Shown here: piece after piece, positions 31,959 to 40,945 of the stretch
How positions within the stretch are numbered: the stretch's first letter is position 1
Layout: the number at the start of each line of letters is the position of its first letter
NCBI RefSeq assembly: GCF_004362215.1
Contig: NZ_SNWR01000001.1
Span: forward strand, 5,562,001 to 5,626,000
Source of the DNA: Paractinoplanes brasiliensis
GTDB taxonomy: Bacteria > Actinomycetota > Actinomycetes > Mycobacteriales > Micromonosporaceae
Reading direction: 5' to 3'
DNA length: 64,000 bases
Translations under genes and position numbers: made by a program
The notes under the pieces: model-generated
What the model was told of the DNA's origin: nothing
What the model saw: only the letters and a program-made list of their open reading frames with translations
Database searches by the model: none

Positions 31959-34736
31959 TCAGGAAGCCGGTTTGAGCTCGTCGAGCATTTCTTGGCGGAA
32001 CGTCAGGGTGCGGGCCAGGTCGGCCACCGGGCGTACGCGGGAGGGGTCGGCCGGCTCCTGATCGAGCTGCAGCGCGAGGCGGCCCACCAGGTCGGCGTAG
32101 GCCGGGGGCATGGCCAGGCCGGCTTCCCGGCACAACTCGCCCAGCTGCCAGCTGTGGCGGTCGGTGCGGGCGCGGTGAGCGATCGTCTCGAGGACGGCGA
32201 CCGACAGTTCCTCGGGCCACTGGCCGGGATGGATCGCGAGCAGCCGGTTGGCCAGCCCGTCGTCACGGCGCAGCGCGTCGGCGGCCAGGCGACCCAGTTC
32301 CTCGGGCGGCAGAACCAGATGCAGATCCCACCGTACGGATTCCCGCAGCGCCCCGGACACGTCGGTGAGCAGCGCCATGGCCCAGGCCGGGTCACGCTGG
32401 ACCACGGCGGCCTTGGCCCAGCCGTGCAGCAGCGGCGTCTCCCAGTCGTTGCCACGTGCCAGCCGCAGCATCGTGGCCGGTTCAGACCACGTGTCGAGCG
32501 GGGCGCCCGCCACGATCTCTTCGAGCAGCCAGGCGCCCACGCCGATGCCCCGGGCCGGAGTGGACGCCACCCCGTCGCGGCGCAACGCTGCATCGAGTTC
32601 CTCGGGCGGCGTCACGACGAGCCGGTCGGCGCCGACCAGCCGGCGCTCGCGGCGCACCAGCGTCAGCGCGCGCTCGGCCATGCGGCCGCGCAACTGCGAA
32701 CCGGGCAGCCGGCGTAGCAGGTCAAGTGCGGCCTCGCGCACCTCCTTGCGCCTGTCGTCGAGGGCCCGCTCGAGGAACGGGTCGTCGTCGAGGGACAGGC
32801 CGGTGGCCAGTGCGCCGAGGAAGCGGGCGCGGTCGTCGGAGGACTCCTCAGCCCACGTGCTCTCCAGCAGTTCGCGGCCCCGGGCCGGGTCGGTCTCGCG
32901 CAGGTGGGTCAGGTGGCCCACCCGCTCGCCGGAGCTGCCGGTGTGCCAGTCGGGCAGCGCCACGATCACCGTCGCCTCGTCGCGCAGCCACCGCCAGTCG
33001 CCCCGCATGCCGGCCAGCCAGGCGCCGCGGCGACCGGCCACCCGGGCCAGCGCCGGCCGGACGGTTGAGTTGCGCCGGCCCGCGTCGAGCAGCGCGGGCA
33101 GCGCGGCCGGGGGCACGTGGCCGCCCCGCTCGGCCGCGGCGGCGAGCCACTGGGTGAGAAGTTCCTGCGCGAGCTGGGCGCCGCCCGGCACGGCCCCGCC
33201 CAGGATGCGCAGCAGGCGAGTGCCCGCCGCGCTGGGCAGCGGCCCTTCCGTCTCGGCGGGGGTGGCCGGCACCGCCTCGTGGCCGCTGCCGGGCAGCACC
33301 CCGGCCCGGCGCCGCGTCAGGGCCACGGCGGCCGCGTCGAGCAGGGAGTCCTTACCCGTCCAGGGGCGGCGGTTGGTGCCGACCAGGGCCGAGGCCAGCA
33401 ACTCGGGCGGCAGCTCGGGCCGGCGCTCGGGGGCCGGGCCGGGCATCGGGGGAGCGGCCGCCACGAACTCGCCCCCGGCCCAGGCCGCGAGCGGGCGCAG
33501 ACCGGCCGGTGACCACTCGGCCGCCACCGTCGCGGGATGCCCGCCGGCCGCTGCCAGCAGCCACCACGGCTCACGATGCCCGGCTGCCAGCGGCACGGCG
33601 TCGCCGGACTCGTCGACCAGCCAGCCGTCGGTGCTGGGCACGACCCCGGCCAGCAGGACGGGCGCGTCCAACCGCCAGGGCTCGGCCGCGACGGTGGCGC
33701 TGTAACCGGCGAGCGCCTCGGCCAGCGGCAGCGCGCCGCTGGGCTCGCGGAACGGCTCGGCCGCGCTCGCCTTGCCGGCGACGAGCGCGCGCAGCGGGGC
33801 CGCGCCGGGATAGAAGGCCAGCTCGCCCCGGAACTCCGTGCCGGCGACGAGGTCGGAGGCCATCGGCTGACCGGCCGCGGCGAACGAGAGCACCAGAGCG
33901 AACCGGCCGGTGGCCTCGCCCCGCAACCACGTACGCCGGGTGGTGAGGGCGCCGTCGTCGGACTCGACCTGACCGAGCACCTGCCACCGGTCGGTGACGC
34001 GGGGACCGGCCAAAACGTCCTCGGTGGCGACCGGGAAGCCGATGCGGCTGCGTACGGTCGCGGCCAGCTCGGGCGGCAGCTCGGCCAGCCGGTCGTAACC
34101 CGAGACGAGCAGCCGGAGCAGCGCCAGCTCGCCGAGCAGGCGGTCGGCCCACTGCGGCCCGACGCCGGCGACCGAGCCGAGCCGCCGCACCGCGCCCGCC
34201 GCCGTGGGCGCCTGCGCGTCGACCAGGCGGGCGGCCATCGCCTCGAACGGCTGTGGCCCGCTGCGCTGGGCGCCGGCCAGACCCTGCCGGACCTGGTCGT
34301 CGAGCCAGCGGCGCAGCTCGGCCATGCCGCCCGCGACCCGCTCGGCCCGCTGCTCGACCCGCTTGGCCGCGGCGACCGGATCGGGGGTGGAGCCGCCCGA
34401 CTTGGGCTTGGCGGCGGCCCGGGCCGCGCGCGCGGCCTGCCACTCCTGCGCGAAAGCGGCCGCCGGGGCATCGGCCACATCGGACTCGGCCCAGAGCATG
34501 AGCAGCGCCAGCGCGTGCTTGCACGGGATCTTGCGGCTGGGGCAGTTGCACTTGAACGCCGGGCCGGTCAGGTCGACGCAGACCTGATAGCTGCGCAACT
34601 GTCCCCAGAGGATGTCATCGAGCCGCCCGGTGGCCGACCACGACGCCGGGAAGGACAGGCCGCGGGCGGCCTTCACCGAGGAGGCATCGGGGGCAAGCGT
34701 CTCGACCTGTGCGGCCGACCATCGTTCAACGGGCAC
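31959..34736 (-). CDS. SWIM zinc-finger protein fused to a DUF5691-like helical region (925 aa)
   Basis: Near residue 60 the SWIM finger CNCPSRKIPCKHALAL provides C-x-C...C-x-H. Residues about 100-420 form the SWIM-associated region with a helix-hairpin-like ARRLG/VAGVGPQW segment. From about 430 on (PELPPELLASALVGTNRRPW) the sequence looks like a separate family of HEAT-like helical repeats, DUF5691, which is more often encoded by its own gene. So this copy seems to be a natural fusion. GTG at 34736 is preferred to TTG at 34742. It is the first gene of the SWIM/MoxR/DUF5682/vWA cluster. Confidence 0.78.
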   Translation of the reverse strand: MPVERWSAAQVETLAPDASSVKAARGLSFPASWSATGRLDDILWGQLRSYQVCVDLTGPAFKCNCPSRKIPCKHALALLMLWAESDVADAPAAAFAQEWQAARAARAAAKPKSGGSTPDPVAAAKRVEQRAERVAGGMAELRRWLDDQVRQGLAGAQRSGPQPFEAMAARLVDAQAPTAAGAVRRLGSVAGVGPQWADRLLGELALLRLLVSGYDRLAELPPELAATVRSRIGFPVATEDVLAGPRVTDRWQVLGQVESDDGALTTRRTWLRGEATGRFALVLSFAAAGQPMASDLVAGTEFRGELAFYPGAAPLRALVAGKASAAEPFREPSGALPLAEALAGYSATVAAEPWRLDAPVLLAGVVPSTDGWLVDESGDAVPLAAGHREPWWLLAAAGGHPATVAAEWSPAGLRPLAAWAGGEFVAAAPPMPGPAPERRPELPPELLASALVGTNRRPWTGKDSLLDAAAVALTRRRAGVLPGSGHEAVPATPAETEGPLPSAAGTRLLRILGGAVPGGAQLAQELLTQWLAAAAERGGHVPPAALPALLDAGRRNSTVRPALARVAGRRGAWLAGMRGDWRWLRDEATVIVALPDWHTGSSGERVGHLTHLRETDPARGRELLESTWAEESSDDRARFLGALATGLSLDDDPFLERALDDRRKEVREAALDLLRRLPGSQLRGRMAERALTLVRRERRLVGADRLVVTPPEELDAALRRDGVASTPARGIGVGAWLLEEIVAGAPLDTWSEPATMLRLARGNDWETPLLHGWAKAAVVQRDPAWAMALLTDVSGALRESVRWDLHLVLPPEELGRLAADALRRDDGLANRLLAIHPGQWPEELSVAVLETIAHRARTDRHSWQLGELCREAGLAMPPAYADLVGRLALQLDQEPADPSRVRPVADLARTLTFRQEMLDELKPAS

Positions 34737-34745
34737 GGGCAAACC

Positions 34746-35651
34746 CTAGGCGGCGGGTACGACATTTTCGACGCGCCTGGTCACGACGGGTGAAGGCGTC
34801 GGCCGGGGCGTGCCGGCCCGTTGCCCCCAGACGACCGCGGCGAAGGCCACGACCATTCCTGCCACCTGCAGCGGCGTCAGGCTCTGACCGAGCGCGGCCC
34901 AGCCGACGACCGTGGCCACCAGCGGCGAGAGCAGCCCCAGCAGGGCGAGCCGAGCGGCCGGCAAACGCTCGAGGCCCCAGAACCACAGCGAATAGGCGAG
35001 CGCGGTGCCGATCAGCGTGAGATAGGCGTAACCGGCCAGGTTGGTCGGCGTCAGCCGCGGCGGCAGGCCCTCGACGGCCAACATCATCGGGATCAGCACC
35101 AGCCCACCGGCGGTCAGCTGCCAGCCGGTCGCGGTCAGCAGCGGCACGCCGGGGCGGCCCCAGCGCTTGGTCAGCACCAGGCCGAGCGCCATGGAGGCCG
35201 TGCCGGCCAGGCCCGCCGCCAGGCCCACGGCGTCCAGCCGGGCGGCGGCCGTGAGCACGGCCAGGGTGACGCCACCCGCGCCGGCGACGGCGGCGACGAC
35301 CGTACGCAAGGCAACGCGCTCGGTCAGCAACAAGACGGTCAACCCGGCGACGACCAGGGGCTGGGCCGCGCCGAGCACCGCGGCCATGCCACCGGGCAGC
35401 CGGTAGGCGGCGAGGAAGAGCAGGGCGAAGAACAGGCCGATGTTGAGCGTGCCGAGCACCGCCGACCGCCACCACCACGAGCCGTGCGGGAGCCGCCGGG
35501 TGAACGCGAGCAGCAGCAACCCGGCCGGCAGGGCGCGCAGCACCCCGGCCAGCAGCGGCCGGTCGGGCGGCAAGAACTCGGTGGTCACGGCGTACGTAGT
35601 GCCCCAGACCGCCGGGGTGAGGGCGGTGAGCAGGAGGACCGGCGAGTTCAT
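34746..35651 (-). CDS. EamA/DMT-family transporter (301 aa)
   Basis: Ten hydrophobic helices in two EamA repeats, with typical motifs VWGTTYAVTTEFLP at the start and YAYLTLIGTALAYSLWFWGLERL in the second repeat. A drug/metabolite exporter; substrate unknown. ATG at 35649-35651 follows GAGGGAG; GTG three bases earlier is possible. It is divergent from a MarR-family regulator, which probably represses it through sites in the 92-base gap. Confidence 0.88.
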   Translation of the reverse strand: MNSPVLLLTALTPAVWGTTYAVTTEFLPPDRPLLAGVLRALPAGLLLLAFTRRLPHGSWWWRSAVLGTLNIGLFFALLFLAAYRLPGGMAAVLGAAQPLVVAGLTVLLLTERVALRTVVAAVAGAGGVTLAVLTAAARLDAVGLAAGLAGTASMALGLVLTKRWGRPGVPLLTATGWQLTAGGLVLIPMMLAVEGLPPRLTPTNLAGYAYLTLIGTALAYSLWFWGLERLPAARLALLGLLSPLVATVVGWAALGQSLTPLQVAGMVVAFAAVVWGQRAGTPRPTPSPVVTRRVENVVPAA

Positions 35652-35672
35652 CACGACTCCCTCGACGCAAAG

Positions 35673-35734
35673 TATCTCGATGTAAAGATAAAACCGCGCG
35701 AGTCTCTTCTTGTCAAGAAGCTCGACATCGAGAC
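35673..35734. promoter_or_regulatory. MarR-type operator region between the EamA and MarR genes
   Basis: Three symmetric elements: TATCTCGATGTAAAGATA at 35673-35690, close to the MarR-type palindrome TATCTTGATRTCAAGATA; CTTCTTG-T-CAAGAAG at 35706-35720; and CTCGA-CA-TCGAG at 35721-35732. They fill the divergent promoter region. Confidence 0.65.
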
Positions 35735-35743
35735 AATGGAGGG

Positions 35744-36235
35744 GTGACGACGGAACCGGACGACGGCGTGGACCTGATCATTCGGCAGTGGGCGCGGGAA
35801 CGACCCGACCTCGAGACGACGGCGATGTCGGTGTTCGGGCGCATCTTCCGCCTGTCGAAGCTCGCCGGTGATCGCATGGAACAGGCCTACGCCCCGTACG
35901 GGATCGGCCGCCCCGAATTCGATGTGCTGGCCACGCTGCGCAGGTCCGGCGACCCCTACCAGCTGTCTCCGGGGGAGCTCGCCGCGTCGATGATGCTCAG
36001 CACCGGTGGCACCACGGCCCGTCTCGACCGCCTCGAGAGGGCGGGGCTGATCGAGCGGCTGCCCTCGCCGAACGACCGCCGCAGCGTGCTGGTGCGCCTC
36101 ACCGCCCGCGGTTTCGACATCATCGACCAGGCGGTCGGCGCCGGCCTGGCCCAGCAGCAGAGCATGCTGGCGCACCTCTCACCCGAGAAGCAGCGCCAGT
36201 TGGACGCCCTGCTGCGGGAGGCCTTCAACCAGTGA
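35744..36235 (+). CDS. MarR-family transcriptional regulator (163 aa)
   Basis: Winged-helix MarR protein: FDVLATLRRSG, LSPGELAASMMLSTGGTTARLDRLERAGLIER (recognition helix) and the wing SPNDRRSVLVRLT. N- and C-terminal helices form the dimer interface. GTG at 35744 is very close to a GGAGG; GTG at 35768 is an alternative start. Divergent from the EamA exporter gene and likely its repressor. The last 11 bases overlap the convergent GST gene. Confidence 0.88.
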   Translation: MTTEPDDGVDLIIRQWARERPDLETTAMSVFGRIFRLSKLAGDRMEQAYAPYGIGRPEFDVLATLRRSGDPYQLSPGELAASMMLSTGGTTARLDRLERAGLIERLPSPNDRRSVLVRLTARGFDIIDQAVGAGLAQQQSMLAHLSPEKQRQLDALLREAFNQ

Positions 36236-37232
36236 CGCCGTGACCCTCCGGCACCCGCTCCTCCGGCTTGGGCGGCGGTGGGGGAGTGCCGTCGCCGAAC
36301 GGACGGCCGCCCAGTTTCTCGCGGCCGTGTTCGGTCAGCCAGCCGGAAAGATCGGGGCCGGCGGGCACGATCCCCGTCGGATTGATGTCCTTGTGCACGA
36401 TGTAGTAGTGCTGCTTGATGTGCACGAAGTCGGTCGTGTCGCCGAAACCGGGCGTCTGGAACAGATCGCGGGCGTACGCCCACAGCACCGGCATCTCGGT
36501 CAGCTTGCTGCGGTTGCACTTGAAGTGGCCGTGGTACGCGGCGTCGAAGCGGGCCAGCGTGGTGAAGAGCCGGACGTCGGCCTCGGTGATCGTGTCGCCG
36601 ACCAGGTAACGCTGCCCGGCCAGCAACTCCGACAGCTTGTCGAGTCGATCGAAGAGCCGCCCGTACGCCTGTTCGTAGGCCTCCTGGGTGCCGGCGAACC
36701 CGGCCCGGTAGACGCCGTTGTTGACGTCCGCGAACACGTACCGGTTGATCTTGTCGATCTGGTCGCGGAGCTCCTCGGGATAGAGGTCGGGCGCCCCCGT
36801 ACGGTGGAACTCCTTCCACTCCAGTGACAGGTCGAGCGTGATCTGCGCGAAGTCGTTCGTCACCACCTGGCCGGTCGGGATGTCGACGATCGCCGGCACG
36901 GTGATGCCCTTGTCGTAACCCGGCGCCCGCCTGAAGTACGCCTCCTGCAGCCGCTCGATGCCCAGCACCGGGTCACGTCCGCCCGGGTCCAGGTCGAACG
37001 TCCAGCTGCGCTCGTCGTGGGTGGGGCCGGCGATGCCCATCGACAGCACGTCCTCGAGGCCCAGCAACCGGCGCACGATGATCGCCCGGTTGGCCCAGGG
37101 GCAGGCGCGCGCGACCACCAGGCGATACCGGCCCGGCTCGACCGGGTAACCGTCGCTCCCGTCGGCCGTGATCCGGGTCGTGATGTACCGCTGGTCCCGG
37201 CTGAATTCGCCCTTGGGGTTCACATACGCCAT
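36225..37232 (-). CDS. Glutathione S-transferase C-terminal protein, ECM4/YqjG (glutathionyl- or mycothiol-hydroquinone reductase) family (335 aa)
   Basis: Thioredoxin-fold N-terminal half with the active-site cysteine in ARACPWANRAII near residue 44, then the all-helical GST C-terminal half with EADVRLFTTLARFDAAYHGHFKCN. The omega/Xi-class proteins reduce thiol-conjugated hydroquinones. Actinobacteria of this type make mycothiol, so that is the likely thiol (inference). A Pro-rich tail (TPPPPPKPEE) ends the protein. ATG at 37230-37232; longer starts have no homology-like content. Confidence 0.88.
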   Translation of the reverse strand: MAYVNPKGEFSRDQRYITTRITADGSDGYPVEPGRYRLVVARACPWANRAIIVRRLLGLEDVLSMGIAGPTHDERSWTFDLDPGGRDPVLGIERLQEAYFRRAPGYDKGITVPAIVDIPTGQVVTNDFAQITLDLSLEWKEFHRTGAPDLYPEELRDQIDKINRYVFADVNNGVYRAGFAGTQEAYEQAYGRLFDRLDKLSELLAGQRYLVGDTITEADVRLFTTLARFDAAYHGHFKCNRSKLTEMPVLWAYARDLFQTPGFGDTTDFVHIKQHYYIVHKDINPTGIVPAGPDLSGWLTEHGREKLGGRPFGDGTPPPPPKPEERVPEGHGVTG

Positions 37233-37347
37233 GACCCCATCCTGCTTCCCGCGATCCGGATGCGCTCGGCGAACCCCCGGGCCGGGCTGCGATCGCCCGG
37301 CCGAGGGACGCCGGTCCCGGCCACTGAGTCGCCGGAATGATGCGACA

Positions 37348-38457
37348 GTGAACCTTGTGGCTGTCTCGATCCGGACTTGTCTCACCCGATGGACGGTTTC
37401 CGTCCCGCTTGTCGCCACGGCGGCTCTCGCCCTCACCTGGGGCCGCGAGTTGCCGTCGGCGGTGGTCGTGGTGGCCGCGCTCCTGCTCGGCGGCGCGGTG
37501 CTCGCCGCGGTCCACCACGCCGAGGTGGTCGCGCACAAGGTCGGCGAGCCGTACGGCTCCCTCGTGCTGGCCGTGGCGGTCACCATCATCGAGGTGGCCC
37601 TGATCGTCACCCTCATGATCAGCGGCGGCGAGAAGACCCAAGCCCTGGCCCGCGACACCGTCTTCGCCGCCGTGATGATCACCTGCAACGGCCTGCTCGG
37701 TATCTCGCTGCTGGTCGGGGCCTTGCGCCGGCACGTGTCCGTTTTCAACGCCGAGGGCACCGGCGGCGCCTTCGCAACCGTCGCGACCCTGGCCACGCTG
37801 AGCCTCGTGCTGCCGAGCTTCACCACCAGCCGCCCCGGCCCCCAATTCTCCCCGGCCCAACTGACCTTCGCCGCCGTCGCTTCGCTGTCCCTCTACGCCC
37901 TGTTCGTCACGGTCCAAACCCGCCGCCACCGCGACTACTTCCTCCCCATCACCAGCAGCGGCAAGGTCATCGACGTCGAAGAACACCTGGACCCGCCCAC
38001 GACCCGCACCGCCCTGATCAGCCTGGGCGCCCTGATGGTCGCCCTGATCGCCGTCGTCGGCCTCGCCAAGGGCGTCTCCCCGGCCATCGAATCCGGCGTC
38101 GCCTCCATCGGCCTGCCCCAGGCGGTCGTCGGCGTAGTGATCGCCCTGCTGGTCCTGCTCCCCGAAACCATCGCCGCCGTCCGAGCCGCCGCCCGCGACC
38201 GCGTGCAGACCAGCCTCAACCTCGCCGTCGGTTCCGCCATGGCCAGCATCGGCCTCACCATCCCGGCCATCGCCATCGCCATGATCTGGCTTGAAGGCCC
38301 CCTGCTGCTCGGCCTCGGCGGCACCCAAATGATCCTGCTCGCCCTCACCGTGGCCGTCGGAACCCTGACCATCGTCCCCGGCCGGGCCAACGTCCTCCAG
38401 GGCGGTGTCCATCTGGCCCTGCTCGCGGCGTTCCTGTTCCTCGCCGCAAGCCCTTGA
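37348..38457 (+). CDS. Ca2+/H+ antiporter, ChaA-type (369 aa)
   Basis: About eleven membrane helices with the two CaCA alpha repeats: GEPYGSLVLAVAVTIIEVAL near residues 70-90 and PETIAAVRAAARDRVQTSLN followed by AVGSAMASIGLTIP near 270-305, each with the acidic residue needed for cation exchange. A hydrophilic loop (HRDYFLPI...EEHLD) lies in the middle. GTG at 37348 is chosen; GTG at 37357 is possible. It stands alone and divergent from the GST gene. Confidence 0.88.
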   Translation: MNLVAVSIRTCLTRWTVSVPLVATAALALTWGRELPSAVVVVAALLLGGAVLAAVHHAEVVAHKVGEPYGSLVLAVAVTIIEVALIVTLMISGGEKTQALARDTVFAAVMITCNGLLGISLLVGALRRHVSVFNAEGTGGAFATVATLATLSLVLPSFTTSRPGPQFSPAQLTFAAVASLSLYALFVTVQTRRHRDYFLPITSSGKVIDVEEHLDPPTTRTALISLGALMVALIAVVGLAKGVSPAIESGVASIGLPQAVVGVVIALLVLLPETIAAVRAAARDRVQTSLNLAVGSAMASIGLTIPAIAIAMIWLEGPLLLGLGGTQMILLALTVAVGTLTIVPGRANVLQGGVHLALLAAFLFLAASP

Positions 38458-38574
38458 CCCTTGATTCCGTACGCCACGTCGCCTCCCACAACCACACCAC
38501 GCAGCTCTGCCGCAACCTCGCCGGCCAGGCGACCCTCAAGGCCGTAGCGCGGGCTCCGGCCGTGGTGCATGGCA

Positions 38575-39534
38575 CTAGATCAAACGCCGCCGGACCCGCC
38601 ACACGACCACGCCGATCAGGGCCGCCGCGACGGCGACGAACACGGCCGCCTCGATGAGCTGGAACGTCCAGAACCGGTCGGCCGGGTGATGGACCGTGAA
38701 CTGCTGGATGCCCCGCGCGTGCAGGAACTGGTTGAGGTTGCTGCCGGCCCGGTCGGCGGCGGCCTCCAGCTCGGAGAACTCGGTTCCGCTCAGCCTGCGC
38801 CCGGCGGCGTTCACGTAGTGGCGTTCGATGACCCAGTCGGCGAAATTGGGCCCGGCCCGGTCCTTCGAGCCGCCGACGGGTTCGATGGTCGTGAGCGGGC
38901 CGGCGTACGCGGGGCGGGCCAGCAGCGCCACCGACATCCGGGCGGCGAGGAACGCACCCAGCGCGACGCCGAACGCGGGCAAGCTACGCCGCAGCACAGC
39001 CCCGGCGGCGGTGGCGACACCGAATGCGAACAGCGCGTACGCCACCGGAACAAGGCCCTCCAGGTCGAACGCGTCGTACTGGAACCGCCCCTCCCACGCG
39101 TCGAACGGCTGACGGAACCAGGTGAGCACCGCGGTGAACATCCCGGTGAGCGCGACGGTGACGCCGGCCAGCGCCGCGAGCTTGGCTGCCAGCCAGCGCA
39201 TCCGCGGCACGGCCTGCGTCCAGGCGAGCTGCCAGGTGCCGTCCTCGAGCTCCCGCGCGAGCAGCGGCGCGCCGAGGAACGCGCCGATGACGACCGGGAC
39301 CAGGTAGAAGGCCGCCAGGAGGTTCTCGACGAACCCGTACTCCTCGTCGAGCCGGCGGAAAGAGGCCGTGCAGGCGTCGGTGACGCCGGTGTCACCCGCG
39401 CACCGGGCGGGATCACCGGGGAACAGGTCGTGTGCCTGCGTCCCGAGCACGAGCAGGGCGACGCCGAACAGGCCGACCAGCAGGCCCAGGACGCAGACCT
39501 CGGTCCGGTGCTGGCGCCAGATCAACCACGTCAT
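38575..39534 (-). CDS. ABC transporter permease (319 aa)
   Basis: About six membrane helices: WLIWRQHRTEVCVLGLLVGLF at the start, then segments around 75-95, 125-145, 165-190 and a last one near 285-305. A large extracytoplasmic loop lies between the first two helices and contains two cysteines. ABC-2-like layout. The start overlaps the end of the ATPase gene by four bases. Together with the upstream ATPase and YtrA-type regulator it forms a typical self-regulated exporter operon. Confidence 0.85.
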   Translation of the reverse strand: MTWLIWRQHRTEVCVLGLLVGLFGVALLVLGTQAHDLFPGDPARCAGDTGVTDACTASFRRLDEEYGFVENLLAAFYLVPVVIGAFLGAPLLARELEDGTWQLAWTQAVPRMRWLAAKLAALAGVTVALTGMFTAVLTWFRQPFDAWEGRFQYDAFDLEGLVPVAYALFAFGVATAAGAVLRRSLPAFGVALGAFLAARMSVALLARPAYAGPLTTIEPVGGSKDRAGPNFADWVIERHYVNAAGRRLSGTEFSELEAAADRAGSNLNQFLHARGIQQFTVHHPADRFWTFQLIEAAVFVAVAAALIGVVVWRVRRRLI

Positions 39535-40433
39535 GCCGCCGCCCCCGACGTGACCGCGGCGCCCTGCTCGGACGGCCGGCGTAGGTACGCCAGCACCAGG
39601 TCCTCCAGCGCGACCGGCTGCGCCTGCCACCCGGGCGCGGCCGGGATCCCGCCGTCGCGCACCAGCAGGGTCGTGTGCCGGTCGCTGTGGACGGCCTCCA
39701 CGACGGCGCTGCCGGCCCGGTCGAGGCCGGTGGCCGTACGCGGGCCGACGAGCAGCCTGTGTTCGGCGAGGAGCGTGTCGAGGTCGCCGGCGAGCGTGAC
39801 CCGGCCCTGGTTGAGCACGACCAGGTGGTCACAGACACGCTCCAGCTCGTGCACGACGTGGGAGGAGAACAGGACGGTCACCCCGCCCTCGGCCACCGCA
39901 CCCATCAGGACCTGCAGGAACTCGTGCCGGGCGAGCGGGTCGAGGCTGGCCACCGGCTCGTCGAGGACGAGCAGGTCGGGCCGTTTCGCCAGGGCCAGGG
40001 CCAACGCGACCTGGGCCTGCTGGCCGCCGGAGAGCGTGCCGGCCCTGCGGTCGAGCGGGATGCCCAGCTTCGCCAGCCGGCGCTCGGCCAGCTGCTGGTC
40101 GAACCGCAGGTTGCAGGCCCGCCCGAAGCGCAGCATCTCGGCGACGGTGAAGCGTTTGTACAACGGGTGGTCCTGGGCCAGGAACCCGATCCGGGCCAAC
40201 GTCTGCGGGGTGCTGGCGGTGACGTCGCGGCCGAGGACCTCCACCGTGCCGGTGCTCGGCGCCAGCAACCCGACGGCCAGGCGCAGCAGCGTGGTCTTGC
40301 CCGCGCCGTTCGGCCCGACCAGCGCGATCACGCCGCCCGCCGGCAGGGCCAGGGTGCAGTCGCGCAGTGCCCAGCCCTTCCGGTACCGCTTGCTCACGCC
40401 GTCGGTGCGCAGCGCGAACTCGGCCGCCGTCAC
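39531..40433 (-). CDS. ABC transporter ATP-binding protein (300 aa)
   Basis: Walker A GPNGAGKTTLL near residue 40, Q-loop FLAQDHPLYKR, signature LSGGQQAQVALALALAKRPD, Walker B LLVLDEPVASLDP and switch His in FSSHVVHE. The C-terminal 80 residues are typical of ABC-2 exporter ATPases. GTG start overlaps the GntR stop (GTGA). Confidence 0.93.
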   Translation of the reverse strand: MTAAEFALRTDGVSKRYRKGWALRDCTLALPAGGVIALVGPNGAGKTTLLRLAVGLLAPSTGTVEVLGRDVTASTPQTLARIGFLAQDHPLYKRFTVAEMLRFGRACNLRFDQQLAERRLAKLGIPLDRRAGTLSGGQQAQVALALALAKRPDLLVLDEPVASLDPLARHEFLQVLMGAVAEGGVTVLFSSHVVHELERVCDHLVVLNQGRVTLAGDLDTLLAEHRLLVGPRTATGLDRAGSAVVEAVHSDRHTTLLVRDGGIPAAPGWQAQPVALEDLVLAYLRRPSEQGAAVTSGAAA

Positions 40434-40825
40434 GCCACGTCCTCCTTCCTCGTCTGCTGGTGGACGGACGTGAAAAGCGCGTCGACCGCCTGCTCGTCGA
40501 GCCCGGCCGCGTAGGCCCGGCGCAGCCAGGTCGTGAGTCCCCGGCGCAGCGAGGTGTACGTCGATGCCGGCACCACGGCCGACTGCTGCTCGTTGACGAA
40601 CGTGCCCTGGCCGGGCCGCCCGGTGACCAGGTTCTCCTGCTCCATCTGCCGGTACGCCTTGGCGACGGTGTTCGGGTTGATCGCCAGGTCCTCGACCACT
40701 TCGCGGATGAGCGGCAGGCGGTCGCCGGGTTGGAGAAACCCCAGCAGCACCGCCTGCCGAACCTGCTGAACCAGCTGCAAATACGGCGGCACCCCGGAGC
40801 GCCCGTCAAGCCGAAAGACAAACAC
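40430..40825 (-). CDS. YtrA-subfamily GntR regulator (131 aa)
   Basis: Winged-helix GntR domain: PPYLQLVQQVRQAVLLGFLQPGD, LPLIREVVEDLAINPNTVAKAYRQME and GRPGQGTFV, followed by a short helical tail instead of a large ligand domain, the mark of the YtrA subfamily. GTG start at 40823-40825. First gene of the exporter operon, likely autorepressor through the palindrome at 40835. Confidence 0.9.
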   Translation of the reverse strand: MFVFRLDGRSGVPPYLQLVQQVRQAVLLGFLQPGDRLPLIREVVEDLAINPNTVAKAYRQMEQENLVTGRPGQGTFVNEQQSAVVPASTYTSLRRGLTTWLRRAYAAGLDEQAVDALFTSVHQQTRKEDVA

Positions 40826-40834
40826 GCCGGAACC

Positions 40835-40860
40835 TTACTGCTTTCCTAGGAACATAGTAA
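40835..40860. promoter_or_regulatory. 26-bp palindromic operator in front of the YtrA-type operon
   Basis: TTACT at 40835 and AGTAA ending at 40860 flank a perfect TTCCTAGGAA core at 40843-40852; all parts share one centre of symmetry. It begins 10 bases upstream of the regulator start. Confidence 0.7.
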
Positions 40861-40945
40861 AGCAGCAAGACCCGGTTCGAGAACGCAGCCACACGTTGCC
40901 GGCCGCGTCCATGCCGCGGTGCCGTGCACGTGGTGGTGGGAAAGG

